From: Martelella radicis | GTDB lineage: Bacteria > Pseudomonadota > Alphaproteobacteria > Rhizobiales > Rhizobiaceae | NCBI RefSeq assembly: GCF_014196625.1 | Contig: NZ_JACIDZ010000005.1 | Coordinates: 213,988 to 277,987 of the forward strand | Reading direction: 5' to 3' | Length of the DNA: 64,000 nucleotides | Program-made: the position numbers and the translations under genes | Part shown: in pieces, positions 36,115 to 43,907 of the stretch | Numbering within the stretch: position 1 is the stretch's first letter | Layout: every line of letters starts with the position of its first letter | The notes under the pieces: generated by a model | Told to the model about the DNA's origin: nothing | Seen by the model: the letters and a program-made list of their open reading frames with translations, nothing else | The model's database searches: none

Positions 36115-37085
36115 GCGCAGTCTCGCATCACGACACCGAAGACGACGACGCTGGCAGCGTCGTGCAGCGCGGCCCGCTGGAGCTGACACTGCGGCGGCTT
36201 GCCCGCGACCGCGCCAGCCTGATCGCTGCCTGTTTCATCATTGTTCTGATCGTCTTCGCGCTGGCCGCCCCTCTGGTGGCCGAGATCACCGGCCATACGG
36301 CCATCGAGCAATACCGCAAGATCGGCATGAGCCCGATGGGGCTTCCCGTCGGACCGAACCATGATTTCTGGCTGGGCGCAGACCACCTTGGTCGCGACGT
36401 CCTGGTGCGCCTCGCTTACGGCGCGCGCATCTCGCTGATTGTCGGCGTCGTCGCCTCGCTGGCTGCCGCGCTGATCGGCATTACTATCGGCACGACAGCC
36501 GGCTTTGCCGGGGGCAAGGTGGACATGGTCCTAAGCCGGATCATGGATCTGGTGATGAGCGTGCCGTTTCTTCTGTGTGCGTTGGCGCTGGTCTCGGTTT
36601 TCGGCCCCAGCCTGTCGCTGAGCATCGGCGTGATCGTGTTCTTCTCGTGGACGACGATGGGCCGCGTGATCCGTGCCGAGGTCTCATCACTGCGCCGCCG
36701 TGAATTCGTCGCCGCCAGCCGGTTACTCGGGGCCGGACCGTTCTCCATCGTGCTGCGCGACATCCTGCCCAACCTCTCGGTCCCGATCATCGTCTACACG
36801 ACCATGATGATCCCCACGGCCATCGTCTTTGAAGCAACGCTTTCCTTTCTCGGGCTCGGCATCGTGCCGCCGACGCCGAGCTGGGGCGGCATGCTGGCCG
36901 ATGCCTCGGCCAACTCGATCTATCTCGTCGCCTGGTGGCTGGTGGTATTCCCGGGGCTGGCGCTGCTTTTGACCACACTTGCCTTCAACATTCTGGGTGA
37001 TGGCCTGCGCGATGCGCTTGATCCGAAAGCCCGGCCGGTCCGCAAATCGCTTCTGAAGCGGCTGAAGAAGGAGGCGCGCTCATGA
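36111..37085 (+). CDS. Peptide ABC transporter permease (DppC type)
   Basis: 324 residues with an N-terminal cytosolic tail, an initial helix at LIAACFIIVLIVFALAAPLVA and five more helices. HDFWLGADHLGRDVLVRLAYGARISL is the DppC/OppC signature, and the coupling loop is REFVAASRLLGAGPFSIVLRDILPN. It overlaps the ATPase by 4 bases and the next permease by 4 bases. It imports peptides together with the binding protein at 32.4 kb. Confidence 0.92.
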   Translation: MSAVSHHDTEDDDAGSVVQRGPLELTLRRLARDRASLIAACFIIVLIVFALAAPLVAEITGHTAIEQYRKIGMSPMGLPVGPNHDFWLGADHLGRDVLVRLAYGARISLIVGVVASLAAALIGITIGTTAGFAGGKVDMVLSRIMDLVMSVPFLLCALALVSVFGPSLSLSIGVIVFFSWTTMGRVIRAEVSSLRRREFVAASRLLGAGPFSIVLRDILPNLSVPIIVYTTMMIPTAIVFEATLSFLGLGIVPPTPSWGGMLADASANSIYLVAWWLVVFPGLALLLTTLAFNILGDGLRDALDPKARPVRKSLLKRLKKEARS

Positions 37086-38041
37086 GCCGCTATCTCGTCC
37101 AGCGCATCGGCTTTGCCGTTCTAATCCTGTTTTCGCTGAGCATCTTCGTGTTCGTCCTGTTCTTCGTTGCCCCGGGTGATCCCGCCCGTATGATTGCCGG
37201 CGACAAGGCGACCGAAACTCAGTTGGAACAGATCCGCTCAAATCTTGGCCTCGATCAGCCGATCTACGTGCAGTATGGCCGGTTCATCAGCAAGGCGGCC
37301 ACAGGCGATCTCGGCTTTTCCTACCGCAACCAGCAGCCGGTGACCGAACTGATCGTGCGCCGCCTGCCCGCCACGATTTCGCTGGTCCTTGGCGGCGTAG
37401 TCTTCTGGCTGGCGCTCGGCATTCCCATCGGCATCATGTCAGCGCGATTTCCCGGCGGCCTGCGCGACCGGCTCGGGCAGGGCTTCATCCTGCTTGGCCT
37501 GTCGTTTCCGACCTTCGTGCTCGGCATGCTGTCGCTTTATGTCTTCTATTTCCTGCCGCGCAAGGCCGGCTTCATGCTGTTTCCGCCCGGTGGCTACAAG
37601 CCGTTTCTGGCCGATCCGGTGGACTGGGCCTGGCATCTTTTCCTGCCGTGGACGACGCTTGCGCTGGTCACCGCCGCCATCTACGCCCGCCTGACGCGCG
37701 GCAAGCTGATCGAGGTGCTCGGCGAAGATTATATCCGCACCGCCCGCGCCAAGGGTATTTCGGAGGCAAAAGTGATCTACAAGCACGGCCTGCGCGCCAC
37801 GCTGACACCACTGATCACCCAGCTCGGCGCCGATATCGAGCTTCTTCTGGGCGGGGTCATCGTCATCGAGCAGATTTACGGGCTTCAGGGCGTCGGCGCG
37901 CTCGCCGTGCAGTCTGTCCGCAATCTCGACCGGCCGGTGATCATCGGCATCGTCTTGATGGGCGGTTTCTTCATCGTGATCACCAATATCATCGTCGACC
38001 TGCTTTATGCCGTCCTCGATCCACGCGTGCGCGGAGCCTGA
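37082..38041 (+). CDS. Peptide ABC transporter permease (DppB type)
   Basis: 319 residues, six helices, start MSRYLVQRIGFAVLILFSLSIFVF typical of DppB/OppB. Further signatures are PGDPARMIAGDKAT, NLGLDQPIYVQYGRFI and the loop DYIRTARAKGISEAKVIYKHGLRAT. It pairs with the preceding permease. The Xaa-Pro aminopeptidase gene starts 16 bases later, so peptide import and cleavage are encoded in one transcript. Confidence 0.92.
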   Translation: MSRYLVQRIGFAVLILFSLSIFVFVLFFVAPGDPARMIAGDKATETQLEQIRSNLGLDQPIYVQYGRFISKAATGDLGFSYRNQQPVTELIVRRLPATISLVLGGVVFWLALGIPIGIMSARFPGGLRDRLGQGFILLGLSFPTFVLGMLSLYVFYFLPRKAGFMLFPPGGYKPFLADPVDWAWHLFLPWTTLALVTAAIYARLTRGKLIEVLGEDYIRTARAKGISEAKVIYKHGLRATLTPLITQLGADIELLLGGVIVIEQIYGLQGVGALAVQSVRNLDRPVIIGIVLMGGFFIVITNIIVDLLYAVLDPRVRGA

Positions 38042-38057
38042 CGGCCAGGAAAATATC

Positions 38058-39854
38058 ATGACAGCCACCCCTGAAATCGCTACGCGCCTCGCCGCACTCC
38101 GCTGTTCTTTGAAATCCGAGGGGCTGAATGGGCTGATCGTGCCGCGCGCAGACGCCCATCAAAGCGAGGTCGCGGCCCCGCATGACGACCGGCTGGCCTT
38201 CATCACCGGCTTTACCGGCTCCGCCGGGCTGGCACTGGTTCTCGAGGAGAGCGCCCTGATCTTCGTTGACGGGCGCTATGAAATCCAGGTGCGCCACGAG
38301 GTCAGTTCCGCGCTTTACGCGGTCCACCATCTCCACAACGATCCCATCGACGGCTGGCTTGCTGTCCATGGCCGGAAAGGCTGGCGGATCGGCTTCGATC
38401 CGATGCTGATCGATACGGCTCTTTTTGACCGGCTTGCGACATCGGCCCAAAAGGCCGGGTTCACGCTTATCCCTGTTACAGAAGATCCATTCGACGCGAT
38501 CTGGCCCGACCGGCCCGAAAAGCCGCTCGGCCTCGTCAGACCCATGCCCCCTTCCCTTTCCGGCGAAACCGTTGCGGCGAAGAGGGCGCGCATGGGCAGA
38601 AAGCTTGCCGAGGCCGGAGCCGACATGATGGCGGAGACACTGCCGGACAATATCGCCTGGCTGCTCAATCTGCGCGGCAGCGATATCGCCATGAACCCGG
38701 TGCCCCAGTCGTTCATGATCTTGCAGGAAAATGGCGCGGTCGACTGGTTCGTCGACAGCCGCAAACTGCCCAACGACCTCTCAGCATGCGAACTTGAGGG
38801 CATTCGCCTCAAGGCCGCCGAGGATTTCATTGCCTGCGTGGCGGCGCTATCCAAAGACAAGAGAGTGCTGATCGACCAGTCCTTTGCACCGGTGGCCCTT
38901 CGTCTCGCGGTGGAGAATGCCGGCGGCACGGTTCGCCTCGCCGACAACCCGCTGACCATCGCCAAGGCGCGCAAGACGCCGGCGGAACTTGCCGGATATC
39001 GCGACTGCCATGTTGAAGACGGCATAGCGCTCACCGAGTTTCTCGCATGGCTGGAGCGCGAAGCCCCACCTCGCGTGTCTGCCGGCAATCCGATCCGAGA
39101 GATCGAGGCGGAAGAGAAGCTTCTCTCCTTGCGCGCGCGCCGAAAGGGCTTTCTGGAGGCAAGTTTCCGCTCGATATCAGCCTCCGGCGCCAATGCAGCG
39201 ATGTGCCACTATAACGCCGCGCCGCAAAGTGACGCTCCAATCACGCCCGACGGCCCCTATTTGATCGATTCCGGCGGCCAGTATGAAAACGGCACCACGG
39301 ATGTCACGAGAACCCTCTTCCTGTCAGTGCCAGACGAAACTGTACGCAGGACCTACACGGCTGTTCTGAAAGGCTTTATCGCGCTGATTTCAGCCACGTT
39401 TCCCGAAGGCACATGCGGCCATCAGCTCGATGCGCTTGCCCGCCTGCCGCTCTGGCAGATGGGCCTCGATTACGATCACGGCACGGGCCACGGCGTGGGG
39501 CATAATCTCCTGGTGCATGAATACCCGCATCGCTTCGCCAAGAAGGCCAACAATTACGGGCTCGAACCCGGCAACATCATGACCATCGAACCGGGATATT
39601 ATGAAGCAGGCGCCTACGGCTTGCGGATTGAAAACCAGGTGGAAGTGATCGCGACGCTCCCCGGCTTCTGCCGGTTCCGCTCGCTCACGCTTGTCCCGAT
39701 CGACCTCAAGCCGGTGGACGTCGCCGCTCTATCCGCGCAGGAAATCGCCTTCATCAATGACTATCACGACACAGTGCGCAGGGCGCTTGCAGGCCATATC
39801 AGCGAAGACGCCCGCGACTTTCTGATGCGATCGACAGAGACGCTCGAGCTATAA
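38058..39854 (+). CDS. Xaa-Pro aminopeptidase (M24B, long eukaryote-like form)
   Basis: 598-residue aminopeptidase P with two creatinase-like N-terminal domains (about 1-310), an M24 catalytic domain (about 315-530) and a C-terminal M24_C extension. Metal ligands: Asp in LIDSGGQYENGTTDVTR (two), His in HGTGHGVGHNLLVHE, Glu in TIEPGYY and Glu in LRIENQVEV. AGGA precedes the ATG at 38058. No signal peptide is present, so it acts in the cytosol. It removes N-terminal residues before Pro or hydroxyproline. It is distinct from the short dipeptidase at 31.1 kb, so the locus carries two complementary proline peptidases. Confidence 0.92.
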   Translation: MTATPEIATRLAALRCSLKSEGLNGLIVPRADAHQSEVAAPHDDRLAFITGFTGSAGLALVLEESALIFVDGRYEIQVRHEVSSALYAVHHLHNDPIDGWLAVHGRKGWRIGFDPMLIDTALFDRLATSAQKAGFTLIPVTEDPFDAIWPDRPEKPLGLVRPMPPSLSGETVAAKRARMGRKLAEAGADMMAETLPDNIAWLLNLRGSDIAMNPVPQSFMILQENGAVDWFVDSRKLPNDLSACELEGIRLKAAEDFIACVAALSKDKRVLIDQSFAPVALRLAVENAGGTVRLADNPLTIAKARKTPAELAGYRDCHVEDGIALTEFLAWLEREAPPRVSAGNPIREIEAEEKLLSLRARRKGFLEASFRSISASGANAAMCHYNAAPQSDAPITPDGPYLIDSGGQYENGTTDVTRTLFLSVPDETVRRTYTAVLKGFIALISATFPEGTCGHQLDALARLPLWQMGLDYDHGTGHGVGHNLLVHEYPHRFAKKANNYGLEPGNIMTIEPGYYEAGAYGLRIENQVEVIATLPGFCRFRSLTLVPIDLKPVDVAALSAQEIAFINDYHDTVRRALAGHISEDARDFLMRSTETLEL

Positions 39855-39859
39855 AATCG

Positions 39860-41119
39860 TCACAACTCTGCAAACCGGTCGAAGCGCAGGTTCTCAAGAT
39901 TGGCAGACGGTTTCTTCTGCATGGCCAGTTCCGCGATCAGCCGCCCCGTGGCTGCTGACTGGGTCAATCCCAGATGTCCGTGGCCGAAGGCATAGAGCAC
40001 GTTCGGGGCCGCTTTCGAACGGTCGATCACCGGCAGGCTGTCGGGCATGGAGGGGCGAAACCCCATCCACTGCTCGCCGCCACGCGTCTCAAGTTCGGGC
40101 ATGAACCGTTTTGCAAGTTTCATCAACATGTCGGAGCGTTTGAAATTGGCGGGCAGATCAAGTCCGCCGAACTCCACCGCACCGCCGACCCGGATCCCGT
40201 CTTTCAGTGGCGTCACGACAAAGGAATGATCGTTGAAGTAAAGCTGGCGCTTCAGCGGGAAGGCGGTCGGCGGCAGGGTGGTGTTGTAGCCGCGCTCGGT
40301 GTCGAGCGGGATCGCCTCGCCAAGGCTTTTTGCCAGCCGTTTGGACCAAGCGCCGCAGGCAACCACGACGGTGCGGGCCTCAACCACCTCGCCATTGGAA
40401 AGATGTATGCGCGCGCCGGTCTCGATCGGCTCCAGGCCTGAAACATCTGCGATGCTGATCGTGGCTCCGTCCTGCTGCAGGCTTTCACCAAGGGCGCGTG
40501 TAAAACTGGCAGGATCGGAGATCTGCAGACCATCATCGCTATAGATCGCGTGTTCGAACCGGGGCGCGAGGCCGGGCTGAAGCGTTTCGATCTCGCTGCG
40601 CCCGACGCGATGAAAATCAAAGCCCGCTTCGCGCTTCTTGTCCCAGTCGGGCGCGGCGGCGCGAAAGCTTTTCTCGCTGTCATAAAGGTCGAGCGTGCCG
40701 GTATTGACGACAAAGGGCGCCAGGCGCTCATCCTTGCGAATATGTTCGAATTCCCTGACCGCCAGCCGCATCAGTTCTGACTGGACCTCTAGCCCGCGCT
40801 CGAAATTGGCCTTGAAGCTTGCACGCCAGAAGTGCCAGAACCATGGAACAAGCCGTGCGGCATAGGCAGGACGGATCGTCAACGGTCCCAGCGGATCGAG
40901 CAGCCATACAGGCGCTTTCCACGTTATTCCCGGCGAGGGGATCGGCACGATCTCGGGGAAAGCAAGAATTCCGGCATTGCCCGCACTGCTTCCTGCGGCA
41001 ATTTCACGACGTTCCAGTATCGTGACCCTGCGGCCAGCTTCCAGCAGATAACGTGCGGCCATGCATCCGACAATGCCGCCGCCAATGACAACGGCATCTG
41101 CGCCAGTTTTGTCTTTCAT
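39860..41119 (-). CDS. FAD-dependent D-amino-acid dehydrogenase, probable D-hydroxyproline dehydrogenase
   Basis: 419-residue DadA-like flavoprotein. The dinucleotide motif VVIGGGIVGCMAARYLLEAG is near the N-terminus, with ERREIAAGSSAGNAG, and the C-terminal FAD contact is LYAFGHGHLGLTQSAATG. GGGGA lies upstream of the ATG at 41119. DadA-type enzymes oxidise D-amino acids and pass electrons to quinones. Next to a hydroxyproline epimerase and a DapA-family lyase the expected substrate is cis-4-hydroxy-D-proline, giving 1-pyrroline-4-hydroxy-2-carboxylate (HypO role). The gene lies downstream of the GntR gene; the 161-base spacer holds no gene. Confidence 0.87.
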   Translation of the reverse strand: MKDKTGADAVVIGGGIVGCMAARYLLEAGRRVTILERREIAAGSSAGNAGILAFPEIVPIPSPGITWKAPVWLLDPLGPLTIRPAYAARLVPWFWHFWRASFKANFERGLEVQSELMRLAVREFEHIRKDERLAPFVVNTGTLDLYDSEKSFRAAAPDWDKKREAGFDFHRVGRSEIETLQPGLAPRFEHAIYSDDGLQISDPASFTRALGESLQQDGATISIADVSGLEPIETGARIHLSNGEVVEARTVVVACGAWSKRLAKSLGEAIPLDTERGYNTTLPPTAFPLKRQLYFNDHSFVVTPLKDGIRVGGAVEFGGLDLPANFKRSDMLMKLAKRFMPELETRGGEQWMGFRPSMPDSLPVIDRSKAAPNVLYAFGHGHLGLTQSAATGRLIAELAMQKKPSANLENLRFDRFAEL

Positions 41120-41280
41120 CGCGTTCCCCGTTTTTGAAAGGGCTGACCGCTGCATGTCCCCGAGACATGGTCTTGTTAGCCCGCCTGCCCTTTCGTTCGT
41201 CGGCGAAACCTTCCGGCTTGGAAACAGCAGATTTTTGTTTGGTTGGTATAACTCTTCCTGCCTCGGCCACAGCCTGCCGT

Positions 41281-41997
41281 TCACTCCAGTGACAGCGCGC
41301 GTGCTTGCTCGGCTTCCCGGGCCAGGTATTCCTGGATCTGGCGCACGATCTGTCCGGCATGGTCGATTGCCAGGCGGTCGGCCTGTTCGCGATCGCCGGC
41401 TTCGATCACCGCGATGATATCCTCGTGTTCATTGACATATTGGCGCGGAAGACGGTCTTCAAAGGTGGAATAATAGAGCCTGAGAATGCGGCGTCCTTCA
41501 TCCAGCAATCGCGAGAAGAAACCGGTGTAATAGGGATTACCTGCCAGTTCGGCGATGGCGACGTGAAATTCGCGATTGGCCTCGATCATGGCAAAGGCGT
41601 CCTGGGCTTCCACCGCTGCCACGAACTCGCCCTGGCGCGCGCGAATGCTTGTCATCATCTCTGGCGCATGCGGCCCGCGCGCCGCCGCTCCCCTGGTGCT
41701 GATCCGGTACATCAGCGTCAACGCTTCGAAATAATGCGGCATATCCGCGAAGTTGATGGCGGAAACAATGGTGTTGCGGTTGGGCAGCGTGGTCACCAGC
41801 GTGTCGCTGGCAAGCCTGAGCAAAGCCTCACGCACCGGGGTGCGCGACATGCCGAAACGTTCCGACAGTCTGACTTCATCCAGCGGACTGCCCGGCGTCA
41901 GCTCCATCGCCAGAATTTCCCGCCGCAGCGTCTCGTAGACCTTCTGCGTTCCCGATCCGCGCGTCTTTGCCTTTGTCGTCTCTTCCGCTGCTGCCAT
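41281..41997 (-). CDS. GntR-family regulator (FCD type), probable regulator of the hydroxyproline locus
   Basis: 238 residues. The winged helix-turn-helix is about 20-85 (PLDEVRLSERFGMSRTPVREALLRL), and the FCD domain about 90-220 with conserved EANREFHVAIAELAGN and EHEDIIAVIEAGD. AGAGG lies 5 bases before the ATG at 41997; another ATG 15 bases earlier has no site. In S. meliloti hydroxyproline genes are controlled by the GntR-type HypR, and the arrangement here is comparable. Four TGTCGACA palindromes at the promoters of this locus are its likely operators, one of them upstream of its own gene. Confidence 0.88.
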   Translation of the reverse strand: MAAAEETTKAKTRGSGTQKVYETLRREILAMELTPGSPLDEVRLSERFGMSRTPVREALLRLASDTLVTTLPNRNTIVSAINFADMPHYFEALTLMYRISTRGAAARGPHAPEMMTSIRARQGEFVAAVEAQDAFAMIEANREFHVAIAELAGNPYYTGFFSRLLDEGRRILRLYYSTFEDRLPRQYVNEHEDIIAVIEAGDREQADRLAIDHAGQIVRQIQEYLAREAEQARALSLE

Positions 41998-42120
41998 TGC
42001 TGCCTCTTTCATGGTTGCTGTGTTTGCGCATATGCGGATGCGTTATACCATCCAATCACCCGGACCGAGCGGAGCAAATCAGCAACCTGTCGATCTTGAG
42101 CATATGTCGCCGCGCATGCA

Positions 42121-42130
42121 TTGTCGACAC
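42121..42130. promoter_or_regulatory. Palindrome ATTGTCGACAC, regulon site 4
   Basis: TGTCGACA core at 42122-42129 between the GntR gene (start 41997) and the rightward oxidoreductase gene (42319). It is well placed for autoregulation of gntR and control of the oxidoreductase. The region around it (41998-42318) has no other supported gene. Confidence 0.6.
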
Positions 42131-42318
42131 TTTGTGTTCAAAAATACGACGGTTCGAGGCTTGGATATAGCATTCCGGTTGTCGCCGAGAAATGGCATGC
42201 CTCAGGACTGGCCTGGACGGTTCTGCCGAGGTTGAATGCTGCGGCAATTGAAATTATGGCTGATCCACGGCGTTTGACTTTTTTGCGGCGCAGGACAACC
42301 GGTAGAGGAATGGACACG

Positions 42319-43356
42319 ATGGCAGCAAATGTAGCCTTGATCGGCATTGGCATGGGAGCGAGCGCTCATGTAACGGCGGTGGCGGCCAGCGAAAACCTCG
42401 TTCTGCATGGCGTTCTGTCGCGCAACCAGCAGCGCGCGAAAGCATTTTGCGAAGCCTATGCCGAGCGTCACGACGCGCCGGCCCCCATTGCCTATGCTGG
42501 GCTGGAGGCGCTTGTGGCGGATGAGGCGATCGATTTCGTCATCGTCTGCACACCGCCGGATGCGCGCGCTGACATCATCAACGCCCTGTGCGAAGCGAAA
42601 AAGCCGATCCTCATGGAAAAGCCGGTCGAACGCACGCTCGAACAGGCGACGACGATCGTCGAACGCTGTGAGAAGGCAGGGGTCCCACTCGGCATCGTGT
42701 TGCAACATCGCATGCGCGATGCGTCGATGCAGCTCGCAGACCTGATTGAGAGCGGCGGTTTCGGGCCGATCGGCGTCGTTGAAATCAACGTTTCCTGGTG
42801 GCGGCCACAAGACTATTACGACGAACCGGGCCGGGGAACATATGCCCGCGACGGTGGCGGCGTGCTGATTTCACAGGCCATCCACCCCCTTGATCTGGCG
42901 CTTTCCCTTTGCGGCCCGGTCACCCGCGTCCAGGCCATGGCCCGAACATCCAACTTGCACCAGATGGAGGCCGAAGACTTCGTCAGTGCCGGACTGGACT
43001 TTGCCAATGGCGCCTGTGGTTCGCTGGTGGCGAGCACGGCGAGCTTTCCGGGTATGCCCGAGAGCCTCGTAATCCATTGTGAAAATGCGTCCGTGCGCCT
43101 TCAGTCCGGTCAGATAGAGGTTCACTGGCGCAATGGCGACCATGAACTTCTGGGTGAAACATCGACATCAGGCGGCGGCGCCGACCCGATGGACTTCCCG
43201 CATGCCTGGCATCAAAGGATTATCGAGGATTTCGCCGACGCGCTTGCCACCGGACGCGACCCGGCTGTCACAGGCCGCAAAGCGCTTGAAGTTCACAGAC
43301 TGATTGAAGCTCTGATCCGCTCATCAAAAGAACAACAGGCCGTCAGCCTAAGCTGA
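42319..43356 (+). CDS. Gfo/Idh/MocA-family oxidoreductase
   Basis: 345 residues. The N-terminal Rossmann fold has VALIGIGMGASAH and the family motif MEKPVERTLEQA (Lys-Pro pair) near residue 95. The C-terminal substrate domain includes GGGVLISQAIHPLDL with the typical His. AGAGGA lies about 9 bases before the ATG at 42319; an ATG 9 bases earlier is too close. The family oxidises sugars, inositols and related polyols with NAD(P). The L-arabinose 1-dehydrogenase of Azospirillum brasilense belongs to this superfamily, so oxidation of GH127-released arabinose is a testable possibility. An intrinsic terminator follows. Confidence 0.85.
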   Translation: MAANVALIGIGMGASAHVTAVAASENLVLHGVLSRNQQRAKAFCEAYAERHDAPAPIAYAGLEALVADEAIDFVIVCTPPDARADIINALCEAKKPILMEKPVERTLEQATTIVERCEKAGVPLGIVLQHRMRDASMQLADLIESGGFGPIGVVEINVSWWRPQDYYDEPGRGTYARDGGGVLISQAIHPLDLALSLCGPVTRVQAMARTSNLHQMEAEDFVSAGLDFANGACGSLVASTASFPGMPESLVIHCENASVRLQSGQIEVHWRNGDHELLGETSTSGGGADPMDFPHAWHQRIIEDFADALATGRDPAVTGRKALEVHRLIEALIRSSKEQQAVSLS

Positions 43357-43375
43357 ACGGCCTGCGGATTTTTGT
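43336..43375 (+). terminator. Intrinsic terminator of the oxidoreductase gene
   Basis: CAGGCCGT (43336-43343) pairs with ACGGCCTG (43357-43364), followed by CGGATTTTTG. The stop codon lies inside the loop, so the terminator begins within the coding region. Confidence 0.85.
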
Positions 43376-43608
43376 GTGACGCTCGGCGCAGGCACGGATT
43401 GACGCAGTTTGAAGAGATCGGACCTCCAACTGGCAAAGGCGGGCAGACAGTGTCGATCTGCGTATTCCGCGCCTGCGCATTGGCTCCCATTTCCGGTCTT
43501 TTCTCGAGCTTGCTCGGCTCGCCTTTGAGCCCGATGCCAACGAGCAGCCGCTCCACCCCTTCGAACACGATCTCCAAGTTACGCATTGACCATATCGGCC
43601 TGCCAAAA

Positions 43609-43697
43609 AAGCGAAAAACCCCCGCGTTCTTGCGAGGGCTTTTGCATATCGGATAAGTCAGTTTTGGTTGCGGGGGCAGGATTTGGACGCTGTTTTG
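43609..43697 (-). repeat. Initiator-tRNA 3'-end fragment with downstream terminator (copy B)
   Basis: On the minus strand, bases 43688 down to 43665 read GTCCAAAT then CCTGCCCCCGCAACCA, the T-loop, T-stem and acceptor end of an initiator tRNA including CCA. A spacer containing CCGATATGC and a terminator follow. Copy A at 18.6 kb has the same order and orientation, and both share TGTTTTG just outside the tRNA part and a GTCC in place of the usual GTTC. The upstream two thirds of a tRNA are absent. Confidence 0.72.
43614..43643 (-). terminator. Intrinsic terminator, leftward
   Basis: On the minus strand GCCCTCGC-loop-GCGGGGG forms a seven-pair stem, with one G-U, followed by TTTTT. It lies 265 bases beyond the cysG stop in the direction of that operon and also directly behind the initiator-tRNA tail fragment. 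Confidence 0.75.
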
Positions 43698-43907
43698 TTA
43701 ACAGGAAACCCCGAAAAACAGTAAGCTCTCTAGCACTGTCGGAGGGAAACTTTTGGTGAGCTCTTGAGGGGGCTAGCTTCGGAGCCGGAGCGGTAGCAGA
43801 GCTCTCGCACTGGCGCAGCATATTGCCACCCGAGCTCTTGCCAAAGATCGAGAGCCGACGCCCCTATCAACCCGGATATCATTTCGAACCTTAACTGGCA
43901 GCACGCG

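Larger units (their letters stand above)
43376..43907. other. Gene-free stretch between the catabolic locus and the nitrate cluster
   Basis: Open frames here lack ribosome sites, recognisable domains or consistent codon use. The stretch contains the second tRNA-tail element and a leftward terminator, which may end the cysG transcript. The bases 43700-43907 show nothing I can name. Confidence 0.55.

Noticed and set aside
43372..43656. Possible 94-residue protein after the oxidoreductase gene
   Set aside because: It starts inside the terminator region, has no ribosome site, and runs into the tRNA-tail repeat; composition does not look coding.
18602..43697. An intact integrative element or prophage
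   Set aside because: No integrase, recombinase, excisionase, replication or phage structural gene is present between the repeats.
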